In this document: in pieces, positions 17,312 to 25,732 of the stretch
Numbering within the stretch: position 1 is the stretch's first letter
How the letters are laid out: every line of letters begins with the position of its first letter
Assembly: GCF_004022465.1 (NCBI RefSeq)
Contig: NZ_SAVA01000001.1
Location: forward strand, 124,001 to 188,000
Source of the DNA: Rhodobacter huangdaonensis
Lineage (GTDB): Bacteria; Pseudomonadota; Alphaproteobacteria; Rhodobacterales; Rhodobacteraceae
Direction: 5' to 3'
Length of the DNA stretch: 64,000 nucleotides
The notes under the pieces: model-generated
Databases searched by the model: none
Seen by the model: only the letters and a program-made list of their open reading frames with translations
Told to the model about the DNA's origin: nothing
Translations under genes and position numbers: made by a program

Positions 17312-18298
17312 TCACTTGATGATGCCGATCTGGCGCGAGAGGTCGGCGATCTGGGTCACCGAGTCGGCGACGAACTTGTCGAAGTCGGCGCCCTTGAGGT
17401 CGAGCGGCGCGAGGCCGTTCGTCTCCATCACCTTCTTCCACTCGTCCGACGCATAAAGCGTGGCGATCTTGTCGACCCAGGCGTTATAGGCCTCGTCCGA
17501 CATGCCCTTCGGCGCATAGAAGCCGCGCCAGTTCGCGCCGAGCGCGTCGATGCCCTGCTCCTTGGCGGTCGGGAACTGCGCGAATTCGCCCGGCAGACGC
17601 TCGGGCGCGAGCACGGCCAGCACCTTGATGTCGCCCGAATCGACAAAGCCCTTGGCCTCGGAGAGATCGCCGGTGAAGGCCTGCACCGAGCCCGCCAGCA
17701 GCTGCGTCACCGCCTCGCCGCCGCCGTCGAAGGCGACATACTTGACGCGCCGCACGTCCTCGACGCCATCGGCGCGGGCCGCGATCAGAACCTTCAGGTG
17801 GTCCCAGCCACCGACCGCCGAGCCGCCCGCGAAGGCGACCGAGGTCGGATCGGCCTTCACCTTGTCCAGCAGTTCCGGCAGCGTGTTGATCGGGCTGTTC
17901 TTGGCCACGGCGATCACGCCGTAATCGGCACCGACCGAGGCAACCCAGCGGACCTGATCCATGGTGTTGCCCGGATAGGCGTTCTGCGCGAGCCGCGTCG
18001 AGGTCGAGGACGAGGCCGCGACGATCAGGTTGTTGTCGTCGCCACGCTTGTTGACGACTTCGGCGAAGGCCACGCCACCGCCGCCGCCGGCCAGGTTCGT
18101 CACCTGCATCGTCTTGTTGATCAGCCCCTCGTCCTGCATCACCTTGCCGACCTGACGGCAGGTGAAGTCCCAGCCGCCGCCGGGGTTCGCGGGGGCGATG
18201 CATTCGGGGTTCGACGGCATCCAGCCGTCGGCGACGGCGGTCAGCGCGCTCGCACCGAGAAACAGGGCGGCAAGCGAAAGCCGGGTTGCCTTGATCAT
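17312..18298 (-). CDS. tctC: Tripartite tricarboxylate transporter binding protein TctC
   Basis: A 328-residue periplasmic protein with a signal peptide (MIKATRLSLAALFLGASALTA) and the Bug/TctC fold. Segments include NPGGGWDFTCRQVGKVMQDE, VAFAEVVNKRGDDNNLIVAA, and VKADPTSVAFAGGSAVGGWDH. ATG 18298 is preceded by GGAGGAGC; the longer in-frame start at 18340 lacks this and would break the signal peptide. First gene of tctCBA and divergent from tctDE, which presumably senses carboxylate and activates it. Confidence 0.95.
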   Translation of the reverse strand: MIKATRLSLAALFLGASALTAVADGWMPSNPECIAPANPGGGWDFTCRQVGKVMQDEGLINKTMQVTNLAGGGGGVAFAEVVNKRGDDNNLIVAASSSTSTRLAQNAYPGNTMDQVRWVASVGADYGVIAVAKNSPINTLPELLDKVKADPTSVAFAGGSAVGGWDHLKVLIAARADGVEDVRRVKYVAFDGGGEAVTQLLAGSVQAFTGDLSEAKGFVDSGDIKVLAVLAPERLPGEFAQFPTAKEQGIDALGANWRGFYAPKGMSDEAYNAWVDKIATLYASDEWKKVMETNGLAPLDLKGADFDKFVADSVTQIADLSRQIGIIK

Positions 18299-18390
18299 GG
18301 AAGCTCCTCCAGTCGTGTTGAATTCCTCGAACCGGCGCACCGCTCTTTGCGGCCTCCTCGCGCTCGGCTATGAGACAGGACTAGGGGCGA

Positions 18391-18410
18391 AACCTGTCAC
18401 GAACCTGTCA
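18391..18410. promoter_or_regulatory. Direct repeats, candidate TctD binding site
   Basis: AACCTGTCA occurs at 18391-18399 and again at 18402-18410, an exact 11-base spacing as expected for tandem OmpR-family response regulators. A partial inverted copy (GACAGG at about 18374-18379) lies just upstream. The site is in the 141-base divergent region between tctC and tctD. Confidence 0.55.
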
Positions 18411-18439
18411 GGAGATGTGAGGCCCCCGGGGAGGGAACG

Positions 18440-19111
18440 ATGCGCGTGCTGGTGGTCGAGGATGCACCCGACATGGCGGAGGCGGTGGCCACGCGCCTGC
18501 GTCAGGCGGGCATGGTGTGCGACATCGCCGAGACCGCGGACGCCGCCGAGGATTTCCTCGCCGTGCAGCGCTATGACGTGATCGCGCTCGACATCAACCT
18601 GCCCGACCGCTCGGGCACCGAGCTGCTTGCCGATCTGCGCCGGCGCGGCGAGCGGGTGCCGGTCCTGATGCTGACCGCCGCCTTCTCGGTCGAGACCCGG
18701 GTCAGCGCGCTCGACCTCGGCGCCGACGACTATCTGGTGAAGCCCTTCGATCACCGCGAGCTGGTGGCGCGGCTGCGCGCGCTGCACCGGCGCGACGCCG
18801 AGGTGAAGAGCGACGAGATCGCCTTCGGCGCGCTCGTCTTCAACCCCGCCGCGCGCGAGGCGCGGCTCGCTGGCCGCACGCTCGACCTGACGCGGCGCGA
18901 GCTCGCCCTGCTTGGCCTGCTGATCCGCCACACCGGGCATGTGATGAGCAAGGAACGGCTTTACGAGGGGCTTTACTCCTTTGCCGAAACCGATGTCGGG
19001 CTGAACGCAGTCGAGCTCTATATCGCGCGTCTGCGCAAGAAGCTCGCTGGCTCGGGCGTGGCGATCGAGACGCAGCGCGGCCTCGGCTACCGGCTGGTGC
19101 GCGATGACTGA
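18440..19111 (+). CDS. tctD: OmpR-family response regulator TctD
   Basis: A 223-residue regulator. The receiver domain has the acidic pair ED at 7-8, phospho-acceptor Asp51 (VIALDINLPDRSG), Thr in LMLTAAF and Lys in DYLVKPFDHRELVARL. The C-terminal winged helix has LDLTRRELALLGLLIRH, NAVELYIARLRKKL and TQRGLGYRLV. Divergent from tctCBA and overlapping the kinase gene by 8 bases, it is the expected activator of tricarboxylate uptake. Confidence 0.95.
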   Translation: MRVLVVEDAPDMAEAVATRLRQAGMVCDIAETADAAEDFLAVQRYDVIALDINLPDRSGTELLADLRRRGERVPVLMLTAAFSVETRVSALDLGADDYLVKPFDHRELVARLRALHRRDAEVKSDEIAFGALVFNPAAREARLAGRTLDLTRRELALLGLLIRHTGHVMSKERLYEGLYSFAETDVGLNAVELYIARLRKKLAGSGVAIETQRGLGYRLVRDD

Positions 19112-20519
19112 GGCCGGCCCCGCCCTGCCGGCCTCCGTCGCCGCGACGCGCTCGCTGAAATCGCGCGTGGTGCGGGCGGTGCTGTCGCTGCTGGTGGTCG
19201 GCGGCATCGTGATGGCACTGGCGGCCTTTGCCTATGGCCGGGTCGCGGCGCGCGCCTCCTATGACCGGCTGCTGCTCGGCGCCGCGAACGAGATTGCCGG
19301 CGCGATCACGATCAGCGGCGGCGTGCCGCTCGTCGATCTGCCCACCGCGGCGTTCCAGCTGCTGGCCCTCGCCCCCGACGACCGCATCACCTATTCCGTG
19401 CGCAGCCCGGGCGGCCAGGTCATCACCGGCCAGGACACCCCCCTGCCCGAGACCGTCCGTCAGGCCGGCGGCGGCTTTTTCGATGCCGAATTCACCGGGC
19501 TTGCCGCGGCCGAGCGGGCGCGCTTCGTCACCGTGCCGCGCCGCTTCGCCGAACGCGACTTCTCCGGCACGATCCTTGTCACCGTTGGCCAGACCCTGCG
19601 CGCGCGCAACGCCATGGCACTTGGCCTGACCCGTGACGCGCTGATCGTGCTCGGCTTTGCCGGGGTGCTGCTGATCGTGCTCGGCGCGCTGGTGGTCGAA
19701 AGCGCGATGCGCCCGCTCGTCGGCCTTGCCCGCGATCTTGCCGCCCGCGACCCCTACGACCTGACGCCGATCGACACGCCGGTGCCGGCCGAGGTCGCGG
19801 GGATGATCGGCGCGCTGAATGACTTCATGCTCCGGCTCGAGCGGCAGATCGCCTCGATGCGCAACCTGATCTCGGACAGCGCGCATCAGCTGCGCACGCC
19901 GGTCGCGGCGCTGCGGGTGCAGGCCGAGCTTGCCGCCGAGGAGACCGACCCCGAGATCGCCCGCGCGACGATGGTGCGGATCGTGCGGCGCTCGCGCTCG
20001 CTCGGCGATCTGCTCGACCAGATGCTGTCGCGCGCCCTGGTGATCCACCGCACCGCCGAGGCGCGGCGGGTGGCGGTCGACCTGCGCGACGTGGCGCTGG
20101 CGGTGATCGAGACGCAGGACCACGCGCTGATCGCCCCCGGACGCGACGTGGCGCTCGAGATCGGCGCGGCGCCGGTGCTGGTGCTGGCCGACGATCTGTC
20201 GCTGACCGAGGCGGCGAAGAACCTGCTGGCGAATGCGCTGCGCCACGGCGCCGGGGCGGTGCGGATGGGCGCCGGGATCGAGGACGGCGCGGCGGTGCTG
20301 TGGGTGCGCGACGCGGGCCCCGGCCCCGATGCCGCGACGCTTGCCCGCATCGGCGCGCGGTTCGAGCGCAACGCCGCCTCGCGCGGGCGCTCGGCCGGGC
20401 TGGGCCTGTCGATCGCGCGGGCGGTGGCCGAGGCCTTTGGCGGCCGGCTGGCGCTCGACCCCCGCCCCGCGGGCTTCCGCGCCGCCCTGATCCTGCCCCT
20501 GTCGGAGGAAATGCCATGA
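19104..20519 (+). CDS. tctE: Sensor histidine kinase TctE
   Basis: A 471-residue kinase. A transmembrane helix (about 24-45), a periplasmic sensor domain (about 50-175), a second helix (about 178-200), HAMP-like linker, HisKA with His261 in DSAHQLRTPVAALR, and HATPase with NLLANALRHGAGAV, VRDAGPGPD and GLGLSIARAVAEAFGG. This is the TctE plan. It overlaps tctD upstream and overlaps the next gene, a solute-binding protein, by 4 bases (ATGA), which suggests that the three work together. Confidence 0.95.
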   Translation: MTEAGPALPASVAATRSLKSRVVRAVLSLLVVGGIVMALAAFAYGRVAARASYDRLLLGAANEIAGAITISGGVPLVDLPTAAFQLLALAPDDRITYSVRSPGGQVITGQDTPLPETVRQAGGGFFDAEFTGLAAAERARFVTVPRRFAERDFSGTILVTVGQTLRARNAMALGLTRDALIVLGFAGVLLIVLGALVVESAMRPLVGLARDLAARDPYDLTPIDTPVPAEVAGMIGALNDFMLRLERQIASMRNLISDSAHQLRTPVAALRVQAELAAEETDPEIARATMVRIVRRSRSLGDLLDQMLSRALVIHRTAEARRVAVDLRDVALAVIETQDHALIAPGRDVALEIGAAPVLVLADDLSLTEAAKNLLANALRHGAGAVRMGAGIEDGAAVLWVRDAGPGPDAATLARIGARFERNAASRGRSAGLGLSIARAVAEAFGGRLALDPRPAGFRAALILPLSEEMP

Positions 20520-21586
20520 TCCGTGCCCTGCTCTGCGCGCTTCTTCTTGCCCAGCCGGTGGCGGCTCAGGAGCTGCCTCCCGGGCTCGAGGACATGGCGC
20601 AATTCGGCCCCGCGCCCGACCAGCCGGCCGAGGCGGTGCGGCCGCTGCGCCTGCGCTCGACCACCGACATCGACGTGCTGCGCCCGGCGATGCAGGCTTT
20701 CGCGGCCCGCCACCCCGAAATGTCGGTGACCTACGAGCAATGGTCCTCGAACGGGCTTTACGAGGTGACGCGGCGCGAATGCGCGGCGGGCACGGCGGGG
20801 GCGGACGCGGCCTTTTCCTCGGCCGTCGACCAGCTGGTCGAGCTGGTCGATCTGGGTTGCGCCGAGCCCTACCGCTCGGCACTGACCGCCGCGCTGCCCG
20901 ACAGCCGGCGCTGGCGCGACGAGATCTGGGGCCTCACCCGCGAGCCCGCCGTCATCATCTACAACGCCCGCCTCGTGCCGCCCGAGGACGTGCCGCGCGA
21001 CCGCTTCGCGCTGCTCGACCTGATGCGCCGCCCCGATCGCCGCTATGACGGGCGGATCGCCACCTATGACATCTCGCGCTCGGGGCTCGGCTATCTCTTC
21101 GCCTTCGCCGACAGTCTCGAGGCCTCGACCTTCGGCGCGCTGCTCGAGGGCTTCGGGCGCTCGCAGGCAGTGGCCACCTGCTGCTCGGCCGAGATCATCG
21201 ACGCCGTGGCGCGCGGCGAATACCTGATGGCCTACAACGTGCTCGGCTCCTATGTCGAGGAACGCCACCTGCCCGATGTGGCGACGGTCTGGCCCTCGGA
21301 TTACACGCTGTTCCTGTCGCGCGCCTACATGATCCCGCGCGGCGCGCGCGGCGCCCCTGCGGCGCAGGAGCTGCTTGATTTCCTGCTCTCGACCGAAGGG
21401 CAGCAGGTGCTGACCCGGATCGGCCTTGTGGCGCGCGAGGATGCAGCCGAGGCCGGGCGCCACGATTCCGCCGAGCGCCCGATCCGCACCGGCCCGGTGC
21501 TGCTGGTCGCGCGCGACACGCACAAGGCCACGGCGCTGCTGCGGCGCTGGCGCGAGACCTTCGTCGAGCGCGGCGCGAGACCCTGA
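20516..21586 (+). CDS. Periplasmic solute-binding protein linked to TctDE
   Basis: A 356-residue protein with a short signal peptide (MIRALLCALLLAQPVAAQE) and an extracellular solute-binding fold of the Fe(III)/polyamine type: LRSTTDIDVLRPAMQAFAA, YEQWSSNGLYEVTRRE, DAAFSSAVDQLVELVDLG, EPAVIIYNARLVPPEDVPRD, and EYLMAYNVLGSYVEE. No permease or ATPase is near it. The start overlaps the tctE stop (ATGA), so it is co-translated with the kinase. A likely role is as periplasmic ligand receptor presenting a substrate to TctE, rather than as a transport component. This is inference from context. Confidence 0.85.
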   Translation: MIRALLCALLLAQPVAAQELPPGLEDMAQFGPAPDQPAEAVRPLRLRSTTDIDVLRPAMQAFAARHPEMSVTYEQWSSNGLYEVTRRECAAGTAGADAAFSSAVDQLVELVDLGCAEPYRSALTAALPDSRRWRDEIWGLTREPAVIIYNARLVPPEDVPRDRFALLDLMRRPDRRYDGRIATYDISRSGLGYLFAFADSLEASTFGALLEGFGRSQAVATCCSAEIIDAVARGEYLMAYNVLGSYVEERHLPDVATVWPSDYTLFLSRAYMIPRGARGAPAAQELLDFLLSTEGQQVLTRIGLVAREDAAEAGRHDSAERPIRTGPVLLVARDTHKATALLRRWRETFVERGARP

Positions 21587-21601
21587 GCCCGCGCCGCCGG
21601 G

Positions 21602-24193
21602 TCAGTGGCCGCCGTCGTGGACCGGCGGCGCTTCCCGGAAGCGCAACAGCCGCAGCGCATTCAGCGTGACGATCGCCGTCGCGCCGGTATCGGCAAGCAC
21701 TGCAATCCACAGCCCGGTGAGGCCGAGCATGGTGGTGACCAGGAAAAGCCCCTTCAGCCCCAGTGCAAAGGCCACGTTCTGATGGATATTGGCCATCGTC
21801 GCGCGCGACAGGGCGACAAGATGGGCGACATCCGTGACCCGGCTGTTCAGCAGCGCGGCATCCGCCGTCTCGATCGCCACATCGGTCCCGCCGCCCATGG
21901 CGATGCCGACATCGGCCGTCGCCAGAGCCGGCGCGTCATTGATGCCGTCACCGACCATCGCCACCCGGGAACTCCGCTTCATCTCGCGGATGATGTCGAG
22001 CTTGTCTTGCGGCAAAAGCCCGGCGCGGCACTCGAGACCAAGGTCCTCGGCAATCGCCTCGGCCGTGCGCCGGTTGTCGCCGGTCAGCATGACCGAGCGA
22101 ATCCCCATCGCCGCGAGCCGGGCCACCCCGTCGCGCGCATCCGGCCGCGGCTCGTCGCGCAGGCCGACTAGGCCGATGACCTCCCGCGTCTGCCGATCGA
22201 AGAGAACGGCAACCGTGTTGCCGCGCTCTTCGAGCGCCTCGATGGCGGCACGCTCCGCCGCGCCGAGGGCGGCGACCTCGGCGGCATGGGCCGGCGAGCT
22301 GACGGCAAGGCGGCGCCCCTCCACCGTGGCATGGACCGCCTTGCCGGCCGTGGCCGAGGCCTCTGTCGCGACCGGAACCACGATCCCGTCGGCAACGGCG
22401 CGGCCGAGGATCGCCCTTGCCAGCGGATGCCCCGAACCAGTCTCGACCGCCGCCGCAAGCGCAATCACCTGCGGCGCCGCGACCGCCCCGAAAGCGCGGA
22501 TTTCGGTGACGCGCGGCCGCCCCTCGGTCAGGGTGCCGGTCTTGTCGAAGGCGATCGCGCGCACCTTGCCGATGGTCTCGAGCGCCTTGCCGCCCTTGAT
22601 CAGCAGACCGCGGCGCGTGCCGGCGGCCAGTCCCGAGGCGATGGCAGCAGGCGTCGAGAGCACGAGCGCGCAGGGGCAGGCGATCAGCAGCAGCGCAAGG
22701 CCGCGGTAGATCCAGGTTTCCCAGTCGGCGCCCGTCGCCAGCGGCGGAACGATGACGGTCAGTGCCGCGATCAGCATCACCGCCGGGGTATAGGAACGGC
22801 TGAAGGTCTCGATGAAGCGGGCGGTCGGCGCCTTGGCGGACTGCGCCTGCTCGACGAGCTGGATGATGCGGGCGATGGTGTTGTCGGCCGCGGCCTTCTC
22901 GACGCGGACCCGCAGCACGCCGTCGACATTGATCGAGCCGGCAAACACGGGCGCGCCCGGCCCTTTCGCGCGCGGCACGGATTCGCCGGTGATCGGCGAC
23001 TCATCGAGGCTCGAGCTGCCCTCGAGGATCTCGCCATCGGCGGGCACCCGGTCGCCCGGCCGGACCAGAACGCGATCGTTCACCCGCAACGAGGCGGCCG
23101 GAACGCTGCGCAGGCTGCCGTCGGCCGCAAGTCGCAGCGCGGTCTTCGGAACAAGCGAGGCAAGGGCCTTGATGCCGGCCCGCGCCCGCCCCGCCGCCAC
23201 GCTTTCGAGCAGCTCGCCCACGGCGAAGAGGAACACGACCGCCGCCGCCTCCCCGGCCGCGCCGATCAGCAGCGCACCGAGACATGCGACAACCATCAGC
23301 GTTTCGATCGAGAACGGGGAGCCGGACCGGGCAAGGGCCGCCGCCTTGCGGGCAAAGGGCAGCACGCCCGCCAGCACCGCCACGGCGAAGATCCAGTCGG
23401 CATGGCGCGGGAGGCCGAGGGCCACGGCATAGGCCACCCCCATCAGCAGGCCGAGGCCGACAACCAGCCGGCCCTTGCGGCTTTGCCACCAGCGCGCAGA
23501 GCGCGGCTCCGGCGCCGGCACCGCATCGGCAGGGGAAGCGCCGCCGGCACCGGGGGCGCGCGTGGCCGTGACGCCGAAGCCGAGACCGCGGATCGTCTTC
23601 TCGATCTCGGCGACCGCGGTCCTGCCGCCTTCGGCCAGGGTCAGCTCCAGCGTTTCAGCGGCGAAATTCACCCGAATGTCGGAAATGCCGGGCATTCGCG
23701 CCAGCGCCGTCTCGATCTTGCCCGCGCAGCTTGCGCAATCCATGCCCTCGACCCGCATCGACACATTGGGCGGCAAGAGCGGAGCGGCGCAGGAAACCGG
23801 CGCCGCGTCGGCAGGCTGCTGCCCGCAACAACCGCCGCCGCAACAGTCATGGCCGGCCTCATCGGCGTCATGGTCATGGTCATCGCCATGCGCCGCCCCG
23901 CAAGGCGCGCAGCCATGCGCCGGACCGGCCGCGGGCTGCGCGGAGGCCGGCAGCGCCGTCACCTCGAAGCCCAGCGTGCCAATCTTCCGGACGATGTCGG
24001 TCGCCGTCGTCTTGCCGGCAAGATCGCGGGACAGCCGCAGCGTCTCGGTGGCGAAACTGACCTCGACATCGGAGATCCCGTCCAGTCGGTTCAGCGCCGT
24101 CTCGATCTTGCCGGCGCAGCTCGCGCAATCCATGCCGCCGACATGAAAGCCAAGCCGTTCACCACCCGGTTGCGTCGCATGTTCAGGTGCCAT
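21602..24193 (-). CDS. Zn/Cd/Pb-translocating P1B-type ATPase (ZntA/CadA family)
   Basis: An 863-residue exporter. There are two N-terminal heavy-metal-associated domains, each with GMDCASCAGK (Cys23/26 and Cys153/156), joined by a His/Asp/Cys-rich linker (about 93-125, with DDHDHD and DCCGGGCCG). The membrane CPC motif is in IACPCALVLSTPAA, the phosphorylation site in DKTGTLT, the HP site in GSGHPLA and the hinge in MVGDGINDAPAL. The final helices have GLKGLFLV and LADTGATAIVTLNALRLLR, with the Lys/Asp of P1B-2 pumps. ATG 24193 was chosen; an upstream in-frame start runs into the promoter. Controlled by the adjoining ArsR gene through the operator at 24275. Confidence 0.95.
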   Translation of the reverse strand: MAPEHATQPGGERLGFHVGGMDCASCAGKIETALNRLDGISDVEVSFATETLRLSRDLAGKTTATDIVRKIGTLGFEVTALPASAQPAAGPAHGCAPCGAAHGDDHDHDADEAGHDCCGGGCCGQQPADAAPVSCAAPLLPPNVSMRVEGMDCASCAGKIETALARMPGISDIRVNFAAETLELTLAEGGRTAVAEIEKTIRGLGFGVTATRAPGAGGASPADAVPAPEPRSARWWQSRKGRLVVGLGLLMGVAYAVALGLPRHADWIFAVAVLAGVLPFARKAAALARSGSPFSIETLMVVACLGALLIGAAGEAAAVVFLFAVGELLESVAAGRARAGIKALASLVPKTALRLAADGSLRSVPAASLRVNDRVLVRPGDRVPADGEILEGSSSLDESPITGESVPRAKGPGAPVFAGSINVDGVLRVRVEKAAADNTIARIIQLVEQAQSAKAPTARFIETFSRSYTPAVMLIAALTVIVPPLATGADWETWIYRGLALLLIACPCALVLSTPAAIASGLAAGTRRGLLIKGGKALETIGKVRAIAFDKTGTLTEGRPRVTEIRAFGAVAAPQVIALAAAVETGSGHPLARAILGRAVADGIVVPVATEASATAGKAVHATVEGRRLAVSSPAHAAEVAALGAAERAAIEALEERGNTVAVLFDRQTREVIGLVGLRDEPRPDARDGVARLAAMGIRSVMLTGDNRRTAEAIAEDLGLECRAGLLPQDKLDIIREMKRSSRVAMVGDGINDAPALATADVGIAMGGGTDVAIETADAALLNSRVTDVAHLVALSRATMANIHQNVAFALGLKGLFLVTTMLGLTGLWIAVLADTGATAIVTLNALRLLRFREAPPVHDGGH

Positions 24194-24262
24194 TTCCGAT
24201 CTCCCGCCCCGCCGGCACGACAGATGCACGGCCGTGACGGCCAACTGTGGCCGCAGAACGAA

Positions 24263-24290
24263 TCTATACAACAGTTGAACACTTATTCAA
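24263..24290 (-). promoter_or_regulatory. Promoter with SmtB/CzrA-type operator for the metal ATPase
   Basis: On the minus strand TTGAAT (24285-24290) and TATAGA (24263-24268) are separated by 16 bases. Overlapping the -35 and spacer is the near-perfect palindrome TTGAACA-CT-TATTCAA (24275-24290), closely matching the known SmtB/CzrA operator core (TGAACA..TATTCA). Metal-free repressor bound here would block transcription of the ATPase. Confidence 0.8.
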
Positions 24291-24312
24291 ATGTTTTCCT
24301 TTTGGCCGAGGA

Positions 24313-24705
24313 TCACTCGTCGCCGTGCTCTTCTGCAATATGCGTCGCCATATCCTCGAGAACCTGACGGACGTGCTGATCGGCGATCGCATAGAAGATC
24401 TGCTTCGCCTGACGCTCGCCCCTCACCAGCCGCGCCCCGCGCAGAAGGCGCAGATGGTGGCTGACCAGCGACACCGACAGATCCAGCCTGCCCGCGATGT
24501 CACCGACGGAGATCGGACCGGACATGCAGCTCAGCAGGATCTTCAGCCGGGACGGATCGCCGAGCAGGCGAAAGGTCTCGGCCAGAATCACGATCTCGTT
24601 TTGCGCGAGAGCCGCGTGATCCGGCTGACCGGGCGCCGCCCCGTCCGCGCATCCTGCGGTCTCGGTCGGGTTCCCGACCTGCGCTGTCGGCTTCTGAGCA
24701 GTCAT
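24313..24705 (-). CDS. ArsR/SmtB-family metal-responsive repressor
   Basis: A 130-residue repressor. The winged helix is at about 40-105 (FRLLGDPSRLKILLSC, ISVGDIAGRLDLSVSLVSHH, LRLLRGARLVRGERQAKQIF). The C-terminal helix carries Asp-X-His, then His and Glu at the SmtB/CzrA alpha-5 spacing (D1, H3, H14, E17 within DQHVRQVLEDMATHIAEE), which indicates a zinc/cobalt-type sensory site. Upstream of and co-directional with the ATPase gene; the operator lies between the two genes rather than before this one. Its own promoter must lie in the gap above 24705. Confidence 0.93.
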   Translation of the reverse strand: MTAQKPTAQVGNPTETAGCADGAAPGQPDHAALAQNEIVILAETFRLLGDPSRLKILLSCMSGPISVGDIAGRLDLSVSLVSHHLRLLRGARLVRGERQAKQIFYAIADQHVRQVLEDMATHIAEEHGDE

Positions 24706-24962
24706 CTTCGGTCATCACCCGTGCTCGGGACCGCGCCCGCCTCGTTGCCGAAGAGCCGCTGTCCGCATTGATCTGTCGGCGCCAATCTAGCGAAAGAGAG
24801 CCGGCGGCGGAAAGCCGAACCGCCGCGGCGCGCGGATTTTCCGCATCGCGGCGGCGGGATGGCGCAAGCGCGGCCCGCCCGGAGAGAGGCCGGCCCCCGA
24901 ACCGCGGCGCACGGCCGGGGCGCCGGATCGGGCCACGGCGCACCCGATGCCGCTGCCATCGC

Positions 24963-24998
24963 GATCACGATCACGATCACGATCACGATCACGACCGT
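24963..24998. repeat. Six perfect tandem copies of GATCAC in the 24706-25200 gap
   Basis: Six exact GATCAC units lie in the long gap between the ArsR gene and the cytochrome gene. In one plus-strand frame they read as repeated Asp-His, like the metal-binding stretches of metal transporters or CobW-type chaperones, but the surrounding frame is Arg-rich and looks non-coding. It is either a gene remnant or a simple repeat. The rest of the gap (24706-24960) shows no gene; the part from 25020 holds the TTAGCA sites. Confidence 0.7.
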
Positions 24999-25021
24999 GA
25001 AGCGCACCAAGACGGCGGCGT

Positions 25022-25070
25022 TTAGCACTCTTTTAGCAAGCGCGGCGGTGTCCTTCGCATTCTCTTAGCA
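25022..25070 (+). promoter_or_regulatory. TTAGCA direct-repeat cluster upstream of the cytochrome gene
   Basis: TTAGCA occurs at 25022-25027, 25033-25038 and 25065-25070; the first two are exactly 11 bases apart and the third is 32 bases after the second. The cluster ends about 130 bases before the cytochrome start. The same hexamer with the same 11-base spacing recurs in the divergent promoter at 27572-27619, so a shared direct-repeat operator for an OmpR-type DNA-binding protein is likely. Confidence 0.65.
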
Positions 25071-25200
25071 TCCGGATCGGCCCCGTGTGGCCTAGAGTCC
25101 GGCCATCAGGACATCCCTGCCCCACGCCTCCTGCCCCACGCCCGGCCCCACCCGCCGCCCGGCAGGACGGGACGGCCCCTGCCCTTTCATGGAGACACAG

Positions 25201-25698
25201 ATGACCCTTCGGATCCTCGCCCTTGCAACACTGTCGCTCGTCATCCCGACGCAGACCGTCCACGCCGAAACCCCCGATCCCGTCGCGCGCGGCGCCTATC
25301 TCGCGCGCATCATGGATTGCGCCGGCTGCCACATGCCGCGCGGCCCCGACGGCACTCCGATCGTCGAGAACGGGCTGGCGGGCGGCACCGTCGGCTTCGA
25401 ACTTCCCGGCCTCGGCACGTTCTGGCCCGGCAACCTGACGCCGGCCAGGACCGGGCTCGGGGACTGGAGCGAGACCGAGATCGCCACCGCGCTTACCACC
25501 GGGGTGCGCCCCGACGGGCGGGTGCTGGCCCCGGTCATGCCCTGGGCGAGCTATGCCGGGCTGAGCGCCGAGGACCTTGCCGCGCTGGTCGCCTGGCTGC
25601 GCGCGCAACCACCCGTCGAAAACCCGGTGCCGGAACCGGTCGGACCCGGCGCCCCGGCCCCCGCGCCCTTCTACCGGGTGACGATGCCCGCGCCCTGA
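25201..25698 (+). CDS. Periplasmic mono-haem c-type cytochrome
   Basis: A 165-residue protein with a signal peptide (about residues 1-22, ending TVHA) and one haem-binding site CAGCH (Cys40, Cys43, His44). Met113 in APVMPWASYAGLS is the probable sixth ligand, and LSAEDLAALVAWLRAQPP is the usual C-terminal helix. It resembles the small cytochrome subunits that take electrons from periplasmic dehydrogenases, but none is adjacent. ATG 25201 is preferred over 25189 because GGAGA precedes it. The TTAGCA cluster upstream links it to the flavoprotein genes on its right. A redox role together with those genes is inferred. Confidence 0.88.
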   Translation: MTLRILALATLSLVIPTQTVHAETPDPVARGAYLARIMDCAGCHMPRGPDGTPIVENGLAGGTVGFELPGLGTFWPGNLTPARTGLGDWSETEIATALTTGVRPDGRVLAPVMPWASYAGLSAEDLAALVAWLRAQPPVENPVPEPVGPGAPAPAPFYRVTMPAP

Positions 25699-25732
25699 GC
25701 ACGTCGGCCGGGCGGCCGCAGGCCGGCCCGGC

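Noticed and set aside
14915..18373. A 1152-residue open frame on the plus strand across tctABC
   Set aside because: It is antisense to three clear genes, very rich in Arg, His and Asp, and has no family features. It arises from high third-position GC.
22286..24367. A 693-residue plus-strand frame antisense to the metal ATPase
   Set aside because: Low-complexity, Arg/Gly/Ala-rich translation opposite a well-conserved gene.
24768..25025. An 85-residue frame with repeated Asp-His at the end, as a metal-binding protein
   Set aside because: The rest is Arg-rich and has no ribosome site; only the simple repeat gives the Asp-His run. Reported as a repeat instead.
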